Below, piece after piece: positions 18,726-27,843 of a stretch of DNA of 64,000 nt. Numbering within the stretch: the first letter of the stretch is position 1; every line of letters begins with the position of its first letter. Under the pieces are notes generated by a model. The model saw only the letters and a list, made by a program, of their open reading frames with translations, ran no database searches and was not told where the DNA came from. The position numbers were made by a program, and so were the translations under genes. The stretch spans positions 182,516 through 246,515 of the forward strand of contig NZ_QPEP01000002.1 in the NCBI RefSeq assembly GCF_003577475.1, in the 5' to 3' direction. The DNA is from Salinibius halmophilus (GTDB lineage Bacteria; Pseudomonadota; Gammaproteobacteria; Pseudomonadales; Natronospirillaceae).

Positions 18726-19694
18726 TCAAGTGCAATCACTCAGCAGCTCCGGCACTCTTTTCATTAAGGCTCGGCGCTGTTTGTGCTTGCCATAAAACTC
18801 ATTCCATAGTTGCTTAAATTCGGCTTCATTGCCGTGTAATTGATAGGCTTGCGCTAGCAATAATAGGTTAGATGCGGCGTTATCGTAGGCATTGGCTCTG
18901 CCAAGATTTGCCTGCTCATTTGCATGCTGCCATATATCTGCGCGATCTGGATAAAAGTCGCGAAGTTTTACCTCTAGCAGTTGTTGAGCAATAAGCTGCT
19001 GCTGTTCTTCTTCTAGTTTTTGCTCGCTAATAAAGCGCTGTTCTGCTTCAGCTAGGTTAGCGCTAAATAACTCAACGCTTAACATTGGTACTGCGTCGCC
19101 CTGAGCGCCGTTGTCATTGATTATTTGCATGGCAGTAACATAGTGGGCTGGCACGTCAAACAAGTGCATGAAGGCTTTTTGCGCGTCAGTAAGATTGCCA
19201 AAGTCGTGCCCGTGCAAGGGTATGTCATTAACTTCTTCAGTTAAGTAGAAGTGCCGAGCCCACAATAGGTAGAGCAACCGCAGGTCTCCACTGCGAAGCT
19301 CGTTAAGTAGGTCGCATGCATGCTCATATAACTCTTCAGGGTCTTCTTGGTAGCAGTCGCACTCTTCCAGTTGAATGCAAACTAGTTGCCACTCGCCCGT
19401 CTCGATTATTTCTAGCTCATAGTCGGGCCAAGCAAATATATAAGCCTTTAAAGTGCCAAGCGGCAACTTGAGATAACAATACACTTCACCCCAATCTGCG
19501 TAATAAAGCCCAACGTCAAAGTAGTCGAGTACTAACTGAGCTAGATCTGCATTCAACTCACTGTAGTTATAAGTCACTTCAAAAGACTCGGCAGTAATAT
19601 CAGCACGGCTTGATAGGCTAGCTAATTCGTCCAGTTGCTCAGGGCTTAACAAACGGTCTTGGCAACCAAACTTATAAAAAAGAAACTCACTCAT
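18726..19694 (-). CDS. Uncharacterised 322-residue protein of a widespread family
   Basis: A soluble acidic protein. The N terminus (FYKFGCQDRLLSPEQLDELASLSSRADITAESF, then YNYSELNADLAQLVLDYFDVGLYYADWG) resembles a family of about 300-500 residues found in diverse bacteria, usually starting Y-x-F-x-A-x-DRPL. The middle is rich in Glu/Asp and Cys (LEECDCYQEDPEELYEH), and the C-terminal third is a Gln/Glu-rich helical region (LEEEQQQLIAQQLLEV). No catalytic motif is recognised. In other genomes relatives lie beside SWIM zinc-finger genes; none is here. It sits alone between the PIN toxin and hipA genes. Function unknown. Confidence 0.75.
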   Translation of the reverse strand: MSEFLFYKFGCQDRLLSPEQLDELASLSSRADITAESFEVTYNYSELNADLAQLVLDYFDVGLYYADWGEVYCYLKLPLGTLKAYIFAWPDYELEIIETGEWQLVCIQLEECDCYQEDPEELYEHACDLLNELRSGDLRLLYLLWARHFYLTEEVNDIPLHGHDFGNLTDAQKAFMHLFDVPAHYVTAMQIINDNGAQGDAVPMLSVELFSANLAEAEQRFISEQKLEEEQQQLIAQQLLEVKLRDFYPDRADIWQHANEQANLGRANAYDNAASNLLLLAQAYQLHGNEAEFKQLWNEFYGKHKQRRALMKRVPELLSDCT

Positions 19695-19754
19695 TTTTGC
19701 CCTTCCGGCTGATGATCAAACTTTAATAAATAACGTCCATTAACAGATCGCCGG

Positions 19755-21041
19755 TCATAACAAATGTTTATTCTCATGCCGGCGTTGATCCAGCACTTCT
19801 TGCACCTCTTTAACCGTTTTCTTTTCGACATCTAGCTCGAAAGCGACCTGCGAAAATGTAGCAACCACATCAACAACTTGTTGGATATCAATCTGTGCTT
19901 GTTGCCAGTTTTTGTAACCTGCGCTATTCGCCAGCTTCTGAATTACCTTCAAGGGCGGTGTTTTGCCATATCCACAAAAAGCTGTTGCATGTTCGTTAAA
20001 TGGATGCGGACTGAAGGTCACATCGTAGAACGGCGCGGGCTGCCATTGCCCTTTGTCGTTTTGCAAAAATGCCCAGTTTTTACTGTGGTCATCTTGGTTG
20101 CTGGCAAATAAGTTAAATATGGCACGGCGAAATATAAGCTTCGCTGCTGCTGGCGACTTACATAGCTGGCCGGCTGCTTTGATTAGCATTTCATAGTCTA
20201 GGCTTGGCGATCGGAAGTCAGCATCCAAAAGTCCACAGGCACTATGCATTAACAACCGACCACTAGGGTTTGTACCATTGTTGATAAAGTCAAAACGCTT
20301 TACAGCTAACCATGCAGGCGCATCGTTGCCTTTTGGTGTAGATAATAAGTCGAACTCTGGTGGGTTTAGGTCTGCTTTTTCCGCTAACTTAAGGTAAACG
20401 GCTTCGCAAATACCTTCTTGGTGCCCCAAGGCTAGGTTTGCCGAGGTAAATTTTACGATCCAAGCATCATCATTTTTTTTAGGCCTAGTACTGCAGCTAT
20501 TGGTATTTTCACGTGACCAATAGAGTTGTGCTTTTGGTCGTGCACCACCAGAGCTACCTGCTGCTACTAATGCGGCTAGCACTTCATCGGTTTGACCATC
20601 AAAAATTGACTGCGCTTGCTGACCAAGTTCAAAGACATTTACGTCATCGTCATCGGTCAAGCGAAAGGAACTTTCTGGACTAAAAGACAAAGCCCCTATT
20701 GCATGGTCACCAACAAAAGCTAGCCGATCCATTGCAGTAACAAGCTGTGGTAACACACCTGCTTGGCGAAAAGCTCTATCTTGCAGCAGCATGCCCCAGC
20801 CATCCGGCATACTGTCGCCAAACAAACCGTGAAGACCCAGGTGTGGCTGAGGGGGAGCTAGCTGAATGGAGGTATCTGCCTTGATTGTAAAAGGTGAAGC
20901 ATTGCCATATTGGTTGAGATAGTCAGTATCGTACTGAAAAAACACACCTTGGCGATTCTGCGCTAACTCGCCTAGCAGAACCTTATTGCCCGATGACAAA
21001 GTACGATAGACAGCTAGCTTAGAAACCGGACTAAATGCCAT
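19755..21041 (-). CDS. hipA: HipA-type serine/threonine kinase toxin
   Basis: A 428-residue HipA kinase, a toxin family that phosphorylates targets such as aminoacyl-tRNA synthetases and drives growth arrest. The N-terminal HipA-N1 region has GLHGLFGDSMPDGWG (69-83). The glycine-rich loop AGSSGGARPKAQL (161-173) carries the serines where HipA kinases autophosphorylate. The catalytic segment is NLFASNQDDHSKNWAF (310-325) and the metal-binding motif FYDVTFSP follows. All key residues look intact. The start overlaps hipB by 11 bp. Codon and domain order are normal for hipBA. Confidence 0.92.
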   Translation of the reverse strand: MAFSPVSKLAVYRTLSSGNKVLLGELAQNRQGVFFQYDTDYLNQYGNASPFTIKADTSIQLAPPQPHLGLHGLFGDSMPDGWGMLLQDRAFRQAGVLPQLVTAMDRLAFVGDHAIGALSFSPESSFRLTDDDDVNVFELGQQAQSIFDGQTDEVLAALVAAGSSGGARPKAQLYWSRENTNSCSTRPKKNDDAWIVKFTSANLALGHQEGICEAVYLKLAEKADLNPPEFDLLSTPKGNDAPAWLAVKRFDFINNGTNPSGRLLMHSACGLLDADFRSPSLDYEMLIKAAGQLCKSPAAAKLIFRRAIFNLFASNQDDHSKNWAFLQNDKGQWQPAPFYDVTFSPHPFNEHATAFCGYGKTPPLKVIQKLANSAGYKNWQQAQIDIQQVVDVVATFSQVAFELDVEKKTVKEVQEVLDQRRHENKHLL

Positions 21042-21312
21042 TGATCACCTCATCCAATGATTTGGGTAGGTCTGTTTTACTTGATGCATCCGCTAATGCA
21101 GCAATTCTTGGCAACTCATCGACTACCTGCCAAAGCAGCAATAACTGACGAAGTGATATTTGCCCAGTTGATTCAAAACGTTTGATGGTTGGCGCAGGCA
21201 CACCCGATGTTTCGGCCAATGCCTGGCGAGAAAGCTTCATTTCTTTTCGCCGTTGCTGGATGAACGCCGCAAATTGGTTTTGCACATCAGTTGCATCGAG
21301 AAGCTGGAGCAT
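21031..21312 (-). CDS. hipB: HipB-type XRE antitoxin
   Basis: A 93-residue XRE helix-turn-helix protein: FIQQRRKEMKLSRQALAETSGVPAPTIKRFESTGQISLRQLLLL is a standard Cro/CI-type domain (about 18-61). HipB neutralises HipA and represses the shared operon. It is first in the operon and overlaps hipA. A long inverted repeat lies 11-75 bp upstream and is the likely operator. The C-terminal tail ends hydrophobic (VINGI), similar to the proteolysis-sensitive HipB tails. Confidence 0.9.
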   Translation of the reverse strand: MLQLLDATDVQNQFAAFIQQRRKEMKLSRQALAETSGVPAPTIKRFESTGQISLRQLLLLWQVVDELPRIAALADASSKTDLPKSLDEVINGI

Positions 21313-21322
21313 AGAAAGACCA

Positions 21323-21387
21323 AAATAGATAATATAATGTCCATTGTAGCCTATATAACGATATTTTGGACAATATTATATCTATTT
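21323..21387. promoter_or_regulatory. Inverted-repeat operator of hipBA
   Basis: Arms of 20 nt at 21323-21342 and 21368-21387, separated by 25 nt, match at 16 of 20 positions when one is reverse-complemented. The inner ends are TGTCC and GGACA, and outer ends AAATAGATA in both. The HipB operators of Escherichia coli are also inverted repeats read by HipB dimers, so this is the natural binding site; the AT-rich spacer probably holds the minus-strand promoter. Confidence 0.7.
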
Positions 21388-21568
21388 GTCATTGTAAGAC
21401 TTAGCCTTGTAGGTGCTCGCAAACCAATAGCATAATGCTCTCGGCACCATGCCAAAAACAACCTGAACAATTCCAATCAAAACCGAGTTCACTCTATCTA
21501 GCATTCATCTGGAGATCACCAATGAGTTGCTACCTTGTTTGTGTCCAACAACACAACAAGGATTCCTT

Positions 21569-22483
21569 ATGAAACTAGTGACAATTGCCACGGCACTTGC
21601 CCTCCCCGTTGCAGCCAGTGCTGAATTTTTACAACTGGAAGATGCCAATATTTATTACGAGCTCTCTGGCTCTGGTAATGAACTCATCGTTTTATTGCAC
21701 GGTGGCCCTGGCAATGCTGAGTTTGGCTTATACCCAATGCAATCAGCGCTAACTGACGAGCTCGCCAAAACCCACAGGGTATTAGCGATTCACCAACGGG
21801 GTGCAGGGAAATCGACCACCAGCAATCAAACGCTTACAAAATACCCAGGTGACGTTGCAGGGGTCATTGAGCAAGTTCGCAGCGATTATCGAGTGAACTC
21901 AACAACACTCATTGGTCACTCATGGGGTGGCATTTTATCCAATATGGTCAGCGCTCAATATCCTGAGCTAATTGACAAACAAATAATAATTGCTTCGGGC
22001 TTTAGTATGCCCAAGATGCTGGCAGCGAGTAAGTTAGTCACGCAAGCAAGTTTTGCTGACCGCGCTGCAGAGATCGCAAAACTTGATTTCAATAATTTTG
22101 CTGATTACCTGCAATACACCCAATACAGTAACACTGCAAACGGCGGGATCGACCGTGACTTTTCAATGCAGGAAGTCATGCAACAAATACTGCCAGTAGT
22201 AGCCCCAGACGCGAATCCTGAGCAAATTCAACAGAAAATATTTTCTATCGTTTCCTCTACTTACCACGAACTCATCCAAATTGAGGTTAACCCTGCTAGT
22301 GTGCAAATACCTACCCTGTTCATTGCTGGCGGGCGCGACAGCATCACACCGTATTCCTACATGCGGCAAGCCTATGAAACGCTGGCAGCGCCGAAAGACT
22401 TTGTGGTGATCGATTCGGCCCATCATCTACCGTTTATGGATGCCCCAGAAGAAACACTGCAGGCTATAAAAAACTTCCTTTAG
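21569..22483 (+). CDS. Secreted alpha/beta hydrolase
   Basis: A 304-residue hydrolase with a signal peptide (LVTIATALALPVAASA, cleavage near residue 18), so probably periplasmic or secreted. Alpha/beta-hydrolase features are the oxyanion segment LLHGGPG, the nucleophile elbow GHSWGG, the acid AGGRDSITP and the histidine in SAHHLPFMD. LLHGGPGN plus GAGKS resembles proline iminopeptidase-type hydrolases, so a peptidase or esterase role is possible. ATG 21569 has AAGGA upstream; the frame is open from 21527 but the earlier part lacks a signal-like start. Lone gene. Confidence 0.87.
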   Translation: MKLVTIATALALPVAASAEFLQLEDANIYYELSGSGNELIVLLHGGPGNAEFGLYPMQSALTDELAKTHRVLAIHQRGAGKSTTSNQTLTKYPGDVAGVIEQVRSDYRVNSTTLIGHSWGGILSNMVSAQYPELIDKQIIIASGFSMPKMLAASKLVTQASFADRAAEIAKLDFNNFADYLQYTQYSNTANGGIDRDFSMQEVMQQILPVVAPDANPEQIQQKIFSIVSSTYHELIQIEVNPASVQIPTLFIAGGRDSITPYSYMRQAYETLAAPKDFVVIDSAHHLPFMDAPEETLQAIKNFL

Positions 22484-22565
22484 CCTGCCCTACAAGCAAA
22501 GTTGACCTGTCTACGGCTTTATAGTTTAGGCTACCACTATAAAGCCTTGGAACTGGTACCCATCT

Positions 22566-22757
22566 GTGCTGAAAATTTCTGACTTGGCAAAGCGTGTTGG
22601 CTTATCGCGCACGGCTTTGCTGTATTACGAAAAACAAGGCCTGCTACCGGGCAAGCTGCTTGAGAATGGTAATTGAGTTTATAGCGACAAAGACGTGCAA
22701 CGTGTAAGCCCGCTGCAGTAGTTGCAAGCTGCGGGACTGTCGCTAAAAGAATGCTAA
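22566..22757 (+). pseudogene. Decayed MerR-family regulator
   Basis: A frame starting at GTG 22566 reads VLKISDLAKRVGLSRTALL then YYEKQGLLPGKLLENGN, an unmistakable MerR helix-turn-helix and wing. It is interrupted by TGA at 22674 and TAG at 22719, between which VYSDKDVQRVSPLQ continues the MerR pattern in the same frame, followed by LQAAGLSLKEC and a third stop at 22755. The rest of the gene seems lost or frameshifted. With two in-frame stops inside the DNA-binding domain, it cannot make a working regulator. Confidence 0.8.
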
Positions 22758-22861
22758 ACTCACAAGCCGTTGCCGTTATAAAACGTGAGCTAGTCATATA
22801 CGGCAACTACTTAGGCGAATTTGCTAAGGCGAATTTGGCTACCAAATGTTTATTATACAGG

Positions 22862-23806
22862 TTAAAAACTAAGCCATATATAAGTTACATAGGCTGCTAG
22901 CAACACGCAGCCTTCTAATCGGCTTAAGCGCTTACCGGTCAACAAGAAACCCACCAGCACTACCGATGCCCCCAGCATGAACCATTGATCAAATGCAATA
23001 ACACGCGGTGAAACCATCAAAGGGCTAGCAGCGGTTGCTACCCCAAGTATGCCCAGTAAGTTAAAAATATTACTGCCAATAATATTACCAACCGCTACAT
23101 CGGCATGGCGACGTATGGCCGCAATGATCGACACGGTTAGCTCGGGTAGCGAGGTGCCAACCGCTACCACCGTTAACCCAATAACTGCCTCCGACACGCC
23201 AAACGCCTGCGCCAGCGCCACAGCACCCAATAATAGTACTCGCGCCCCAACAATTAATAGCGTCAGTCCAATCAGTAGATAAACAACTGACTTGCCCGCT
23301 CCCGGCACAGCTTGAATCTCCGAGGCCTCCTGTACCGACAACGGCGCTGTAGTGGCTGCAACAAGCTTGCGCTCACTTAAGTACGCCCAGCATAAATAAG
23401 CACCTAGTGTTGATAGGAACAAAAAGCCGTGCCAACGCAATAACTCGCCCCCTGCTACCAACAACATAAATAGTGCGCTTGCAATTAACATCATAGTGGC
23501 ATCCCGGCGAAGTACCGAGGTAGTCGTCACCAAGGGCGTGATTAGTGCACAAAGGCCCAAGATGAGTAAAATATTGCCAATGTTACTGCCGACCACATTT
23601 CCCACGGCAATGTCTGGCTGACCGCTTAGCACCGCATCTAAAGACACCACAAGCTCGGGCATAGAGGTGCCGAACCCAACAATAACTAAGCCGGTTAGTA
23701 CTGGCGACACATTAAGCTTGCGTGCAATACCCAGTGCGCCTCGAATCAGCGCCTCACCGCCCAACGTAAGCAATCCTATGCCTACCAATAAATAGATAAC
23801 GTTCAT
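22862..23806 (-). CDS. Calcium/sodium antiporter (CaCA family, YrbG-like)
   Basis: A 314-residue inner-membrane exchanger of about ten helices. The two alpha-repeats are visible: GFGTSMPELVVSL with AVGNVVGSNIGNILLILG in the first half, and AVGTSLPELTVSI with AVGNIIGSNIFNLLGILG in the second. The Glu in each PEL and the Asn/Ser-rich GSN(I)xN segments form the ion sites. ATG 23806 is preferred, since the upstream 25 residues of the longer frame are not hydrophobic or conserved. Single gene; likely calcium efflux driven by sodium or proton gradients. Confidence 0.92.
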   Translation of the reverse strand: MNVIYLLVGIGLLTLGGEALIRGALGIARKLNVSPVLTGLVIVGFGTSMPELVVSLDAVLSGQPDIAVGNVVGSNIGNILLILGLCALITPLVTTTSVLRRDATMMLIASALFMLLVAGGELLRWHGFLFLSTLGAYLCWAYLSERKLVAATTAPLSVQEASEIQAVPGAGKSVVYLLIGLTLLIVGARVLLLGAVALAQAFGVSEAVIGLTVVAVGTSLPELTVSIIAAIRRHADVAVGNIIGSNIFNLLGILGVATAASPLMVSPRVIAFDQWFMLGASVVLVGFLLTGKRLSRLEGCVLLAAYVTYIWLSF

Positions 23807-24046
23807 TTTCTGCCCCTTAATCCTTTGTGCTTGATGTTTTGTAACAACAAATCGTTTGCTTTGTATGATTGAAACCGCCATAGTGCGCCAGCTTGCTCAA
23901 TTGCGATAGCAAGCCGGCAGTTGTTCTACCTGAGTGTGCTTGCACAGTTCAAACCGAAGCGACTGCACTCCTTTAACTCATATTAGGATGGCATTCGCTT
24001 TTACTGCGTATACACGTAGCTTGCCTTTGTGCATCCAGAGAACTGC

Positions 24047-25444
24047 ATGAATTTTTCTGATCTAAATCTGTCTGCTCCAATTCAACAAGCCATTGTTGAC
24101 CAAGGCTATACCCAGCCAACCCCTATTCAAGCTCAAGCCATTCCAGCTGTATTAGACGGCCGCGATGTCATGGCTGCAGCGCAAACGGGTACGGGTAAAA
24201 CTGCTGGTTTCACCCTGCCAATCTTAGAAAAACTAAGCAAGGGCCCACGCCCAAAAGCCAACCAAGTGCGTGCGTTAATTGTTACCCCTACTCGTGAGCT
24301 AGCCAATCAGGTTTGGGAAAATGTTTGTGGCTATAGCAAGCACCTGCCACTGAGCGCGCAAGTTGTGTTTGGTGGGGTAAAAATTAATCCACAAATGATG
24401 AAGCTTCGTCGTGGTTGCGATGTGCTAGTTGCCACGCCAGGGCGCCTGCTCGACCTGCACAATCAACGTGCCGTGAAGTTCGACAACTTAGAAGTCTTTG
24501 TATTGGATGAAGCCGACCGCATGTTGGATATGGGCTTTATTCACGACATTAAAAAGATCATCAACAAGTTGCCAAAGCAGCGCCAAAACTTGATGTTTTC
24601 GGCAACCTTCTCGCCAGACATTCGAGCGCTGGCAAAAGGTATGATTAACGACCCTGTGGAAGTATCGGTAGCACCAGCCAACAGCACTACCACCTTGGTT
24701 GAACAAACCATTTATCCAGTCGATAAATCTAAGCGTACAGCACTGCTTAAGCACCTAATCAAAAGCCAAGACTGGCAACAGGTGCTGGTTTTTGCCCGTA
24801 CCAAGCATGGTGCTAACCGCATTGTAAATGACCTAGAAAAGGCCAAAATTAATGCTGCTGCCATTCATGGCAATAAGAGCCAGAATGCTCGCACCAAGGC
24901 GCTGCAAGGCTTTAAAGATGGCCGCATCAATGTGCTGGTCGCAACAGATATTGTTGCCCGTGGTCTAGATATTGAAGCGCTGCCACAGGTAGTGAACTTC
25001 GACTTGCCAAACGTTAGCGAAGACTATGTTCACCGTATTGGCCGTACTGGCCGCGCTGGTGCGACAGGCAAGGCGCTAAGCTTTGTAACACAAGAAACCA
25101 CAAAAGAGCTGTTTGATATAGAACGTTTAATCCAGAAGATTATCCCGCGGCATATCGAGCCAGGCTTTGAGCCAAACCAAGTGGTACCAGAATCTAAGCT
25201 GGCACCACCCAAAAAAGCTAAAAAGCCGAAAAAACCCAAAGCTAATGCGGGCGAGCTAGATAGTAAGCCACAACAGGCCACGCGTAAAAAACCTGTGCAA
25301 GCAAACCCGCAGCGCCGCCGCAAGCCTAGTCCAGGTAAACCGAGCAATACTAGTGACGGTGCCAGCTCAGGCAACCACGCGCCAAGTGCTGCCCCTAAAG
25401 CGGCTCGCCAACCGCGCAAGCGCCCTGCTAAACAATTTAATTAA
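24047..25444 (+). CDS. rhlE: DEAD-box RNA helicase RhlE
   Basis: ATP-dependent RNA helicase of 465 residues, of the RhlE subgroup, with roles in RNA remodelling, ribosome assembly and cold adaptation. Ordered motifs: [11 protein letters not shown] and the Q motif ([14 protein letters not shown]), [40 protein letters not shown], then helicase-C motifs [12 protein letters not shown] and [10 protein letters not shown]. The tail from about residue 385 is Lys/Arg/Pro-rich and low complexity, typical for RNA contact. GTG 24029 is an alternative start; ATG 24047 matches family N termini. A strong terminator follows. Confidence 0.94.
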   Translation: MNFSDLNLSAPIQQAIVDQGYTQPTPIQAQAIPAVLDGRDVMAAAQTGTGKTAGFTLPILEKLSKGPRPKANQVRALIVTPTRELANQVWENVCGYSKHLPLSAQVVFGGVKINPQMMKLRRGCDVLVATPGRLLDLHNQRAVKFDNLEVFVLDEADRMLDMGFIHDIKKIINKLPKQRQNLMFSATFSPDIRALAKGMINDPVEVSVAPANSTTTLVEQTIYPVDKSKRTALLKHLIKSQDWQQVLVFARTKHGANRIVNDLEKAKINAAAIHGNKSQNARTKALQGFKDGRINVLVATDIVARGLDIEALPQVVNFDLPNVSEDYVHRIGRTGRAGATGKALSFVTQETTKELFDIERLIQKIIPRHIEPGFEPNQVVPESKLAPPKKAKKPKKPKANAGELDSKPQQATRKKPVQANPQRRRKPSPGKPSNTSDGASSGNHAPSAAPKAARQPRKRPAKQFN

Positions 25445-25452
25445 GCCAATAA

Positions 25453-25481
25453 AAAATGCCCAGTGAATGCTGGGCATTTTC
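25453..25481 (+). terminator. Rho-independent terminator after rhlE
   Basis: Perfect 11-bp stem AAAATGCCCAG / CTGGGCATTTT with a 6-nt loop (TGAATG), ending in a T-run. It lies 8 bp after the rhlE stop. Confidence 0.9.
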
Positions 25482-25550
25482 TTCTCTCTGCCCACGACAG
25501 GCTAGGTCAATCTATACTTAACCTGTTAGGGCAGATTATTGGGGCACATC

Positions 25551-26006
25551 ATGATTGGTTGGGATGATGAAATAGATATAAATGTGGATGCAAAAGTCGC
25601 CTTTGCAGCGGCCTGCGATTTATCGCAAGCCAAAGACTGGGTGCCGGCAATCGATCATATTGAGCCCAAATTTGAAGGGCGCCTGCAAACTGGTGATAAA
25701 TGGATAGAAACGCGTACCGAAGGTAAACGCCAACACACCATGGAGCTAACCGCTTTTGAGGTGTCGCCACCCTATGCTGAGCCACCCTATGTGCACTGCG
25801 CGGGAGCCAACGTTAGCGGCATGAAGTCCTACTATCGGTTTATTTTTGAGCCCATTGGTGTAGAACGCTGCCGTGTGCGCCTACAGGCAAGAGTGGAAAC
25901 TGAGAGCTTTATTAAGAAGCTAGTCGCTAGGGTAATGGTGAAAGTAATGCAGCGCTCCGATGCGAACTTGCTAGAACAGCTTAAAGACTACCTAGAAAGC
26001 TCATAA
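25551..26006 (+). CDS. SRPBCC/START-like domain protein
   Basis: A 151-residue protein of the polyketide-cyclase/START-like (SRPBCC) type. The pattern is an N-terminal strand (DDEIDINVDAKVAFAAACDLSQAKDWVPAI), a central beta sheet (GDKWIETRT, HTMELTAFEVSPPY), and a long C-terminal helix (IKKLVARVMVKVMQRSDANLLEQLKDYLE). The fold encloses a hydrophobic cavity for a small ligand, which cannot be named here. ATG 25551 is used; a TTG four codons earlier is possible. No operon partner; the next coding traces are the CWC mini-gene downstream. Confidence 0.8.
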   Translation: MIGWDDEIDINVDAKVAFAAACDLSQAKDWVPAIDHIEPKFEGRLQTGDKWIETRTEGKRQHTMELTAFEVSPPYAEPPYVHCAGANVSGMKSYYRFIFEPIGVERCRVRLQARVETESFIKKLVARVMVKVMQRSDANLLEQLKDYLESS

Positions 26007-26089
26007 TTTTTATTCCCTAAAGTTGATTTATTGCGATTTATTATTCGTAAAAATCGACTATTTATTGTTTTTTATACACGGCACTGTAA

Positions 26090-26289
26090 ATGCCTAAAAA
26101 AACTGCCCACGCTGCAACGCTGAGTTTATTTGTAATGTGGACAACATAGAGCAATGCCAGTGTTATGGCACTCGCCTTAACGGCGAACAGCGGCAAGTGG
26201 TACGCGACCACTATGCCGATTGTTTATGCCGCAAATGCCTAGAAGCGCTCAAAGCATTAAAGGATAGCCAACAGTGTTATCAGGCTTAA
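26090..26289 (+). pseudogene. Cysteine-rich CWC mini-gene split by a poly-A frameshift
   Basis: ATG 26090 opens MPK and meets seven A's (26096-26102). The original frame soon stops, but the -1 frame continues as NCPRCNAEFICNVDN, then QCQCYGTRLNGEQ and YADCLCRKCLEALKALKD, ending at TAA 26287. That is the cysteine-rich CWC family: CPxC, a central CxC and CLCxxC. One extra A in the run would restore a complete protein of about 66 residues. Explanations are a recent frameshift mutation, a sequencing error, or slippage at the A7 tract. CWC proteins are small putative metal-binding proteins, often next to other small genes. It lies 105 bp before the RimK-like gene. Confidence 0.65.
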
Positions 26290-26394
26290 CCGCTCTCACC
26301 TCACCCAACAAAAATAGATTGCGCAACGCAAAAAAAAGCGTATATCTGCTACGCTAGCTTTAGCATTTCCTTGTTGGAGTTTCATACACCCCCC

Positions 26395-27843
26395 ATGCAT
26401 AAAACCCTTATTGTTACCGATACCGAAAACGTACCTGAATCGTTGCAACACTCGGTGCTTAATTTTGCTACCTACTTAAAGGCTTACCCTAAAAAAGACG
26501 AGCCGAGTACCAAGGTAATCAACCTTTGCGATACCGAGCACTACCTAAGCCAGGGCTATTATTGTTCGCTACTCGCCGAAGCGCGCCAGCATAAAGTAAT
26601 GCCATCTCTGAAAGTGATTAACAGCCTTAGGAAGTCGGCCGACGAAAGCCCTACCACGCTCGATGTCACAGCACTGGCGGTGCCACAAACCAGCAGCGAA
26701 CCGGTGTATGTATTTTTTGGCGAACCCGATGCAGGCGATGCCAAGGTGTCGCAGGCGGTATTTCAAAAGTTCCCAGCCCCACTACTGAAGTGGCAGTGGG
26801 TCAGTGAACCTGACTCGCCAGTTAAAAAAGTAAGTGTTCGCCGCGTGTCGATGAATGAGCTATCAGCTGAGCAAAGTGAGCGTTTTTGGCAACGATTAGA
26901 GGCGTTCACCGCTAAAACTTGGCCAACCCATTCACAGCGCAAACCTATGCGCTGGGAAATGGCGATATTGGTCGACCCAGCCGAGCAAGATCCACCAAGT
27001 GACGCCAAAGCGCTAAAGGCTTTTGTAAAAGCCGCCCGCAAAATGTCGATCAATGCATCGCTCGTGACACCAGACAACCTAGCTGACTTGTCTCGTTTTG
27101 ATGCCCTATTTGTACGCCAAACCACCGCGATTGACCACCCAACGTATCGCACGGTGATTGCGGCAGAAAACGAGGGGTTGGTGGTAATTGACGACTCGCA
27201 GTCTATTTTGCGGTGCTGCAACAAGGTGTTCCTGCACGATGCCTTTAGCTATCAAAACGTGCCAACGCCAAAAACCCAAATTCTGCACGAAATCAAACCA
27301 GACACCTTGGCCGAGCTAGAAGCAACGTTTGGCTTCCCTATGGTATTAAAACTACCTGAAGGCGCCTTCTCGCGTGGCGTGTATAAAGCCAATAACGCCG
27401 AGGAGCTAGCCAAGCACCTAAACGATATGTTTTCGGTCTCGGCTTTGGTACTGGTGCAAGAGTATATGTACACCGAATTTGACTGGCGCATTGGCGTGTT
27501 AAATGGTCGAGCTTTATATGCGTGTCGCTATGAAATGGCGCGCAACCACTGGCAAATTTATAACCACAAAGTAAAACGTGGCAACAGCGGTGGCTTCAAA
27601 ACCCTGCCAACCTTTGAGGTGCCAAAGTCGGTGCTCGATGTCGCCATTCGCGCCTGTAACGTGATTGGTAAAAGCCTATATGGCGTGGACATTAAGGTAA
27701 AAAACGGCAAACCGTATGTGCTGGAAGTGAACGACAACCCAAGCATTGAGCATCACGTAGAAGACGCCTACCTAGGCAACGAGCTCTACATGCAAATTAT
27801 GGCCGAGTTCCAACAGCGCCTTGAAGCGCGTGGCAAGCAATAA
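26395..27843 (+). CDS. RimK-like ATP-grasp ligase with N-terminal RLAN domain
   Basis: A 482-residue protein. The N-terminal third matches the RimK-like ATP-grasp N-terminal (RLAN) region (KTLIVTDTENVPESL, VINLCDTEHYLSQGYYCSLLAEARQHKVMPSLKV). The C-terminal half is an ATP-grasp ligase: FVRQTTAIDHPTYR, VLKLPEGAFSRGVYKA, VLVQEYMYTEFDWRIGVLNG, KRGNSGGF and the metal-binding VLEVNDNPSIEHHVED. Such enzymes join an amino acid (often glutamate) to a peptide or protein end. The stop touches the next gene's ATG (TAATG), so it is coupled to the GNAT/C39 gene. ATG 26395 is used; GGAG lies 15 bp upstream, so the in-frame TTG 26371 remains possible. Target unknown. Confidence 0.88.
   Translation: MHKTLIVTDTENVPESLQHSVLNFATYLKAYPKKDEPSTKVINLCDTEHYLSQGYYCSLLAEARQHKVMPSLKVINSLRKSADESPTTLDVTALAVPQTSSEPVYVFFGEPDAGDAKVSQAVFQKFPAPLLKWQWVSEPDSPVKKVSVRRVSMNELSAEQSERFWQRLEAFTAKTWPTHSQRKPMRWEMAILVDPAEQDPPSDAKALKAFVKAARKMSINASLVTPDNLADLSRFDALFVRQTTAIDHPTYRTVIAAENEGLVVIDDSQSILRCCNKVFLHDAFSYQNVPTPKTQILHEIKPDTLAELEATFGFPMVLKLPEGAFSRGVYKANNAEELAKHLNDMFSVSALVLVQEYMYTEFDWRIGVLNGRALYACRYEMARNHWQIYNHKVKRGNSGGFKTLPTFEVPKSVLDVAIRACNVIGKSLYGVDIKVKNGKPYVLEVNDNPSIEHHVEDAYLGNELYMQIMAEFQQRLEARGKQ

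Noticed and set aside
22537-22806. Minus-strand 89-codon frame over the MerR remnant
   Set aside because: The plus strand carries a recognisable decayed MerR gene; the reverse frame has no family pattern.
25030-25419. Minus-strand 129-codon Leu/Gly-rich frame in rhlE
   Set aside because: Antisense to the Lys/Pro/Ala-rich tail of RhlE; composition is a mirror of that tail.
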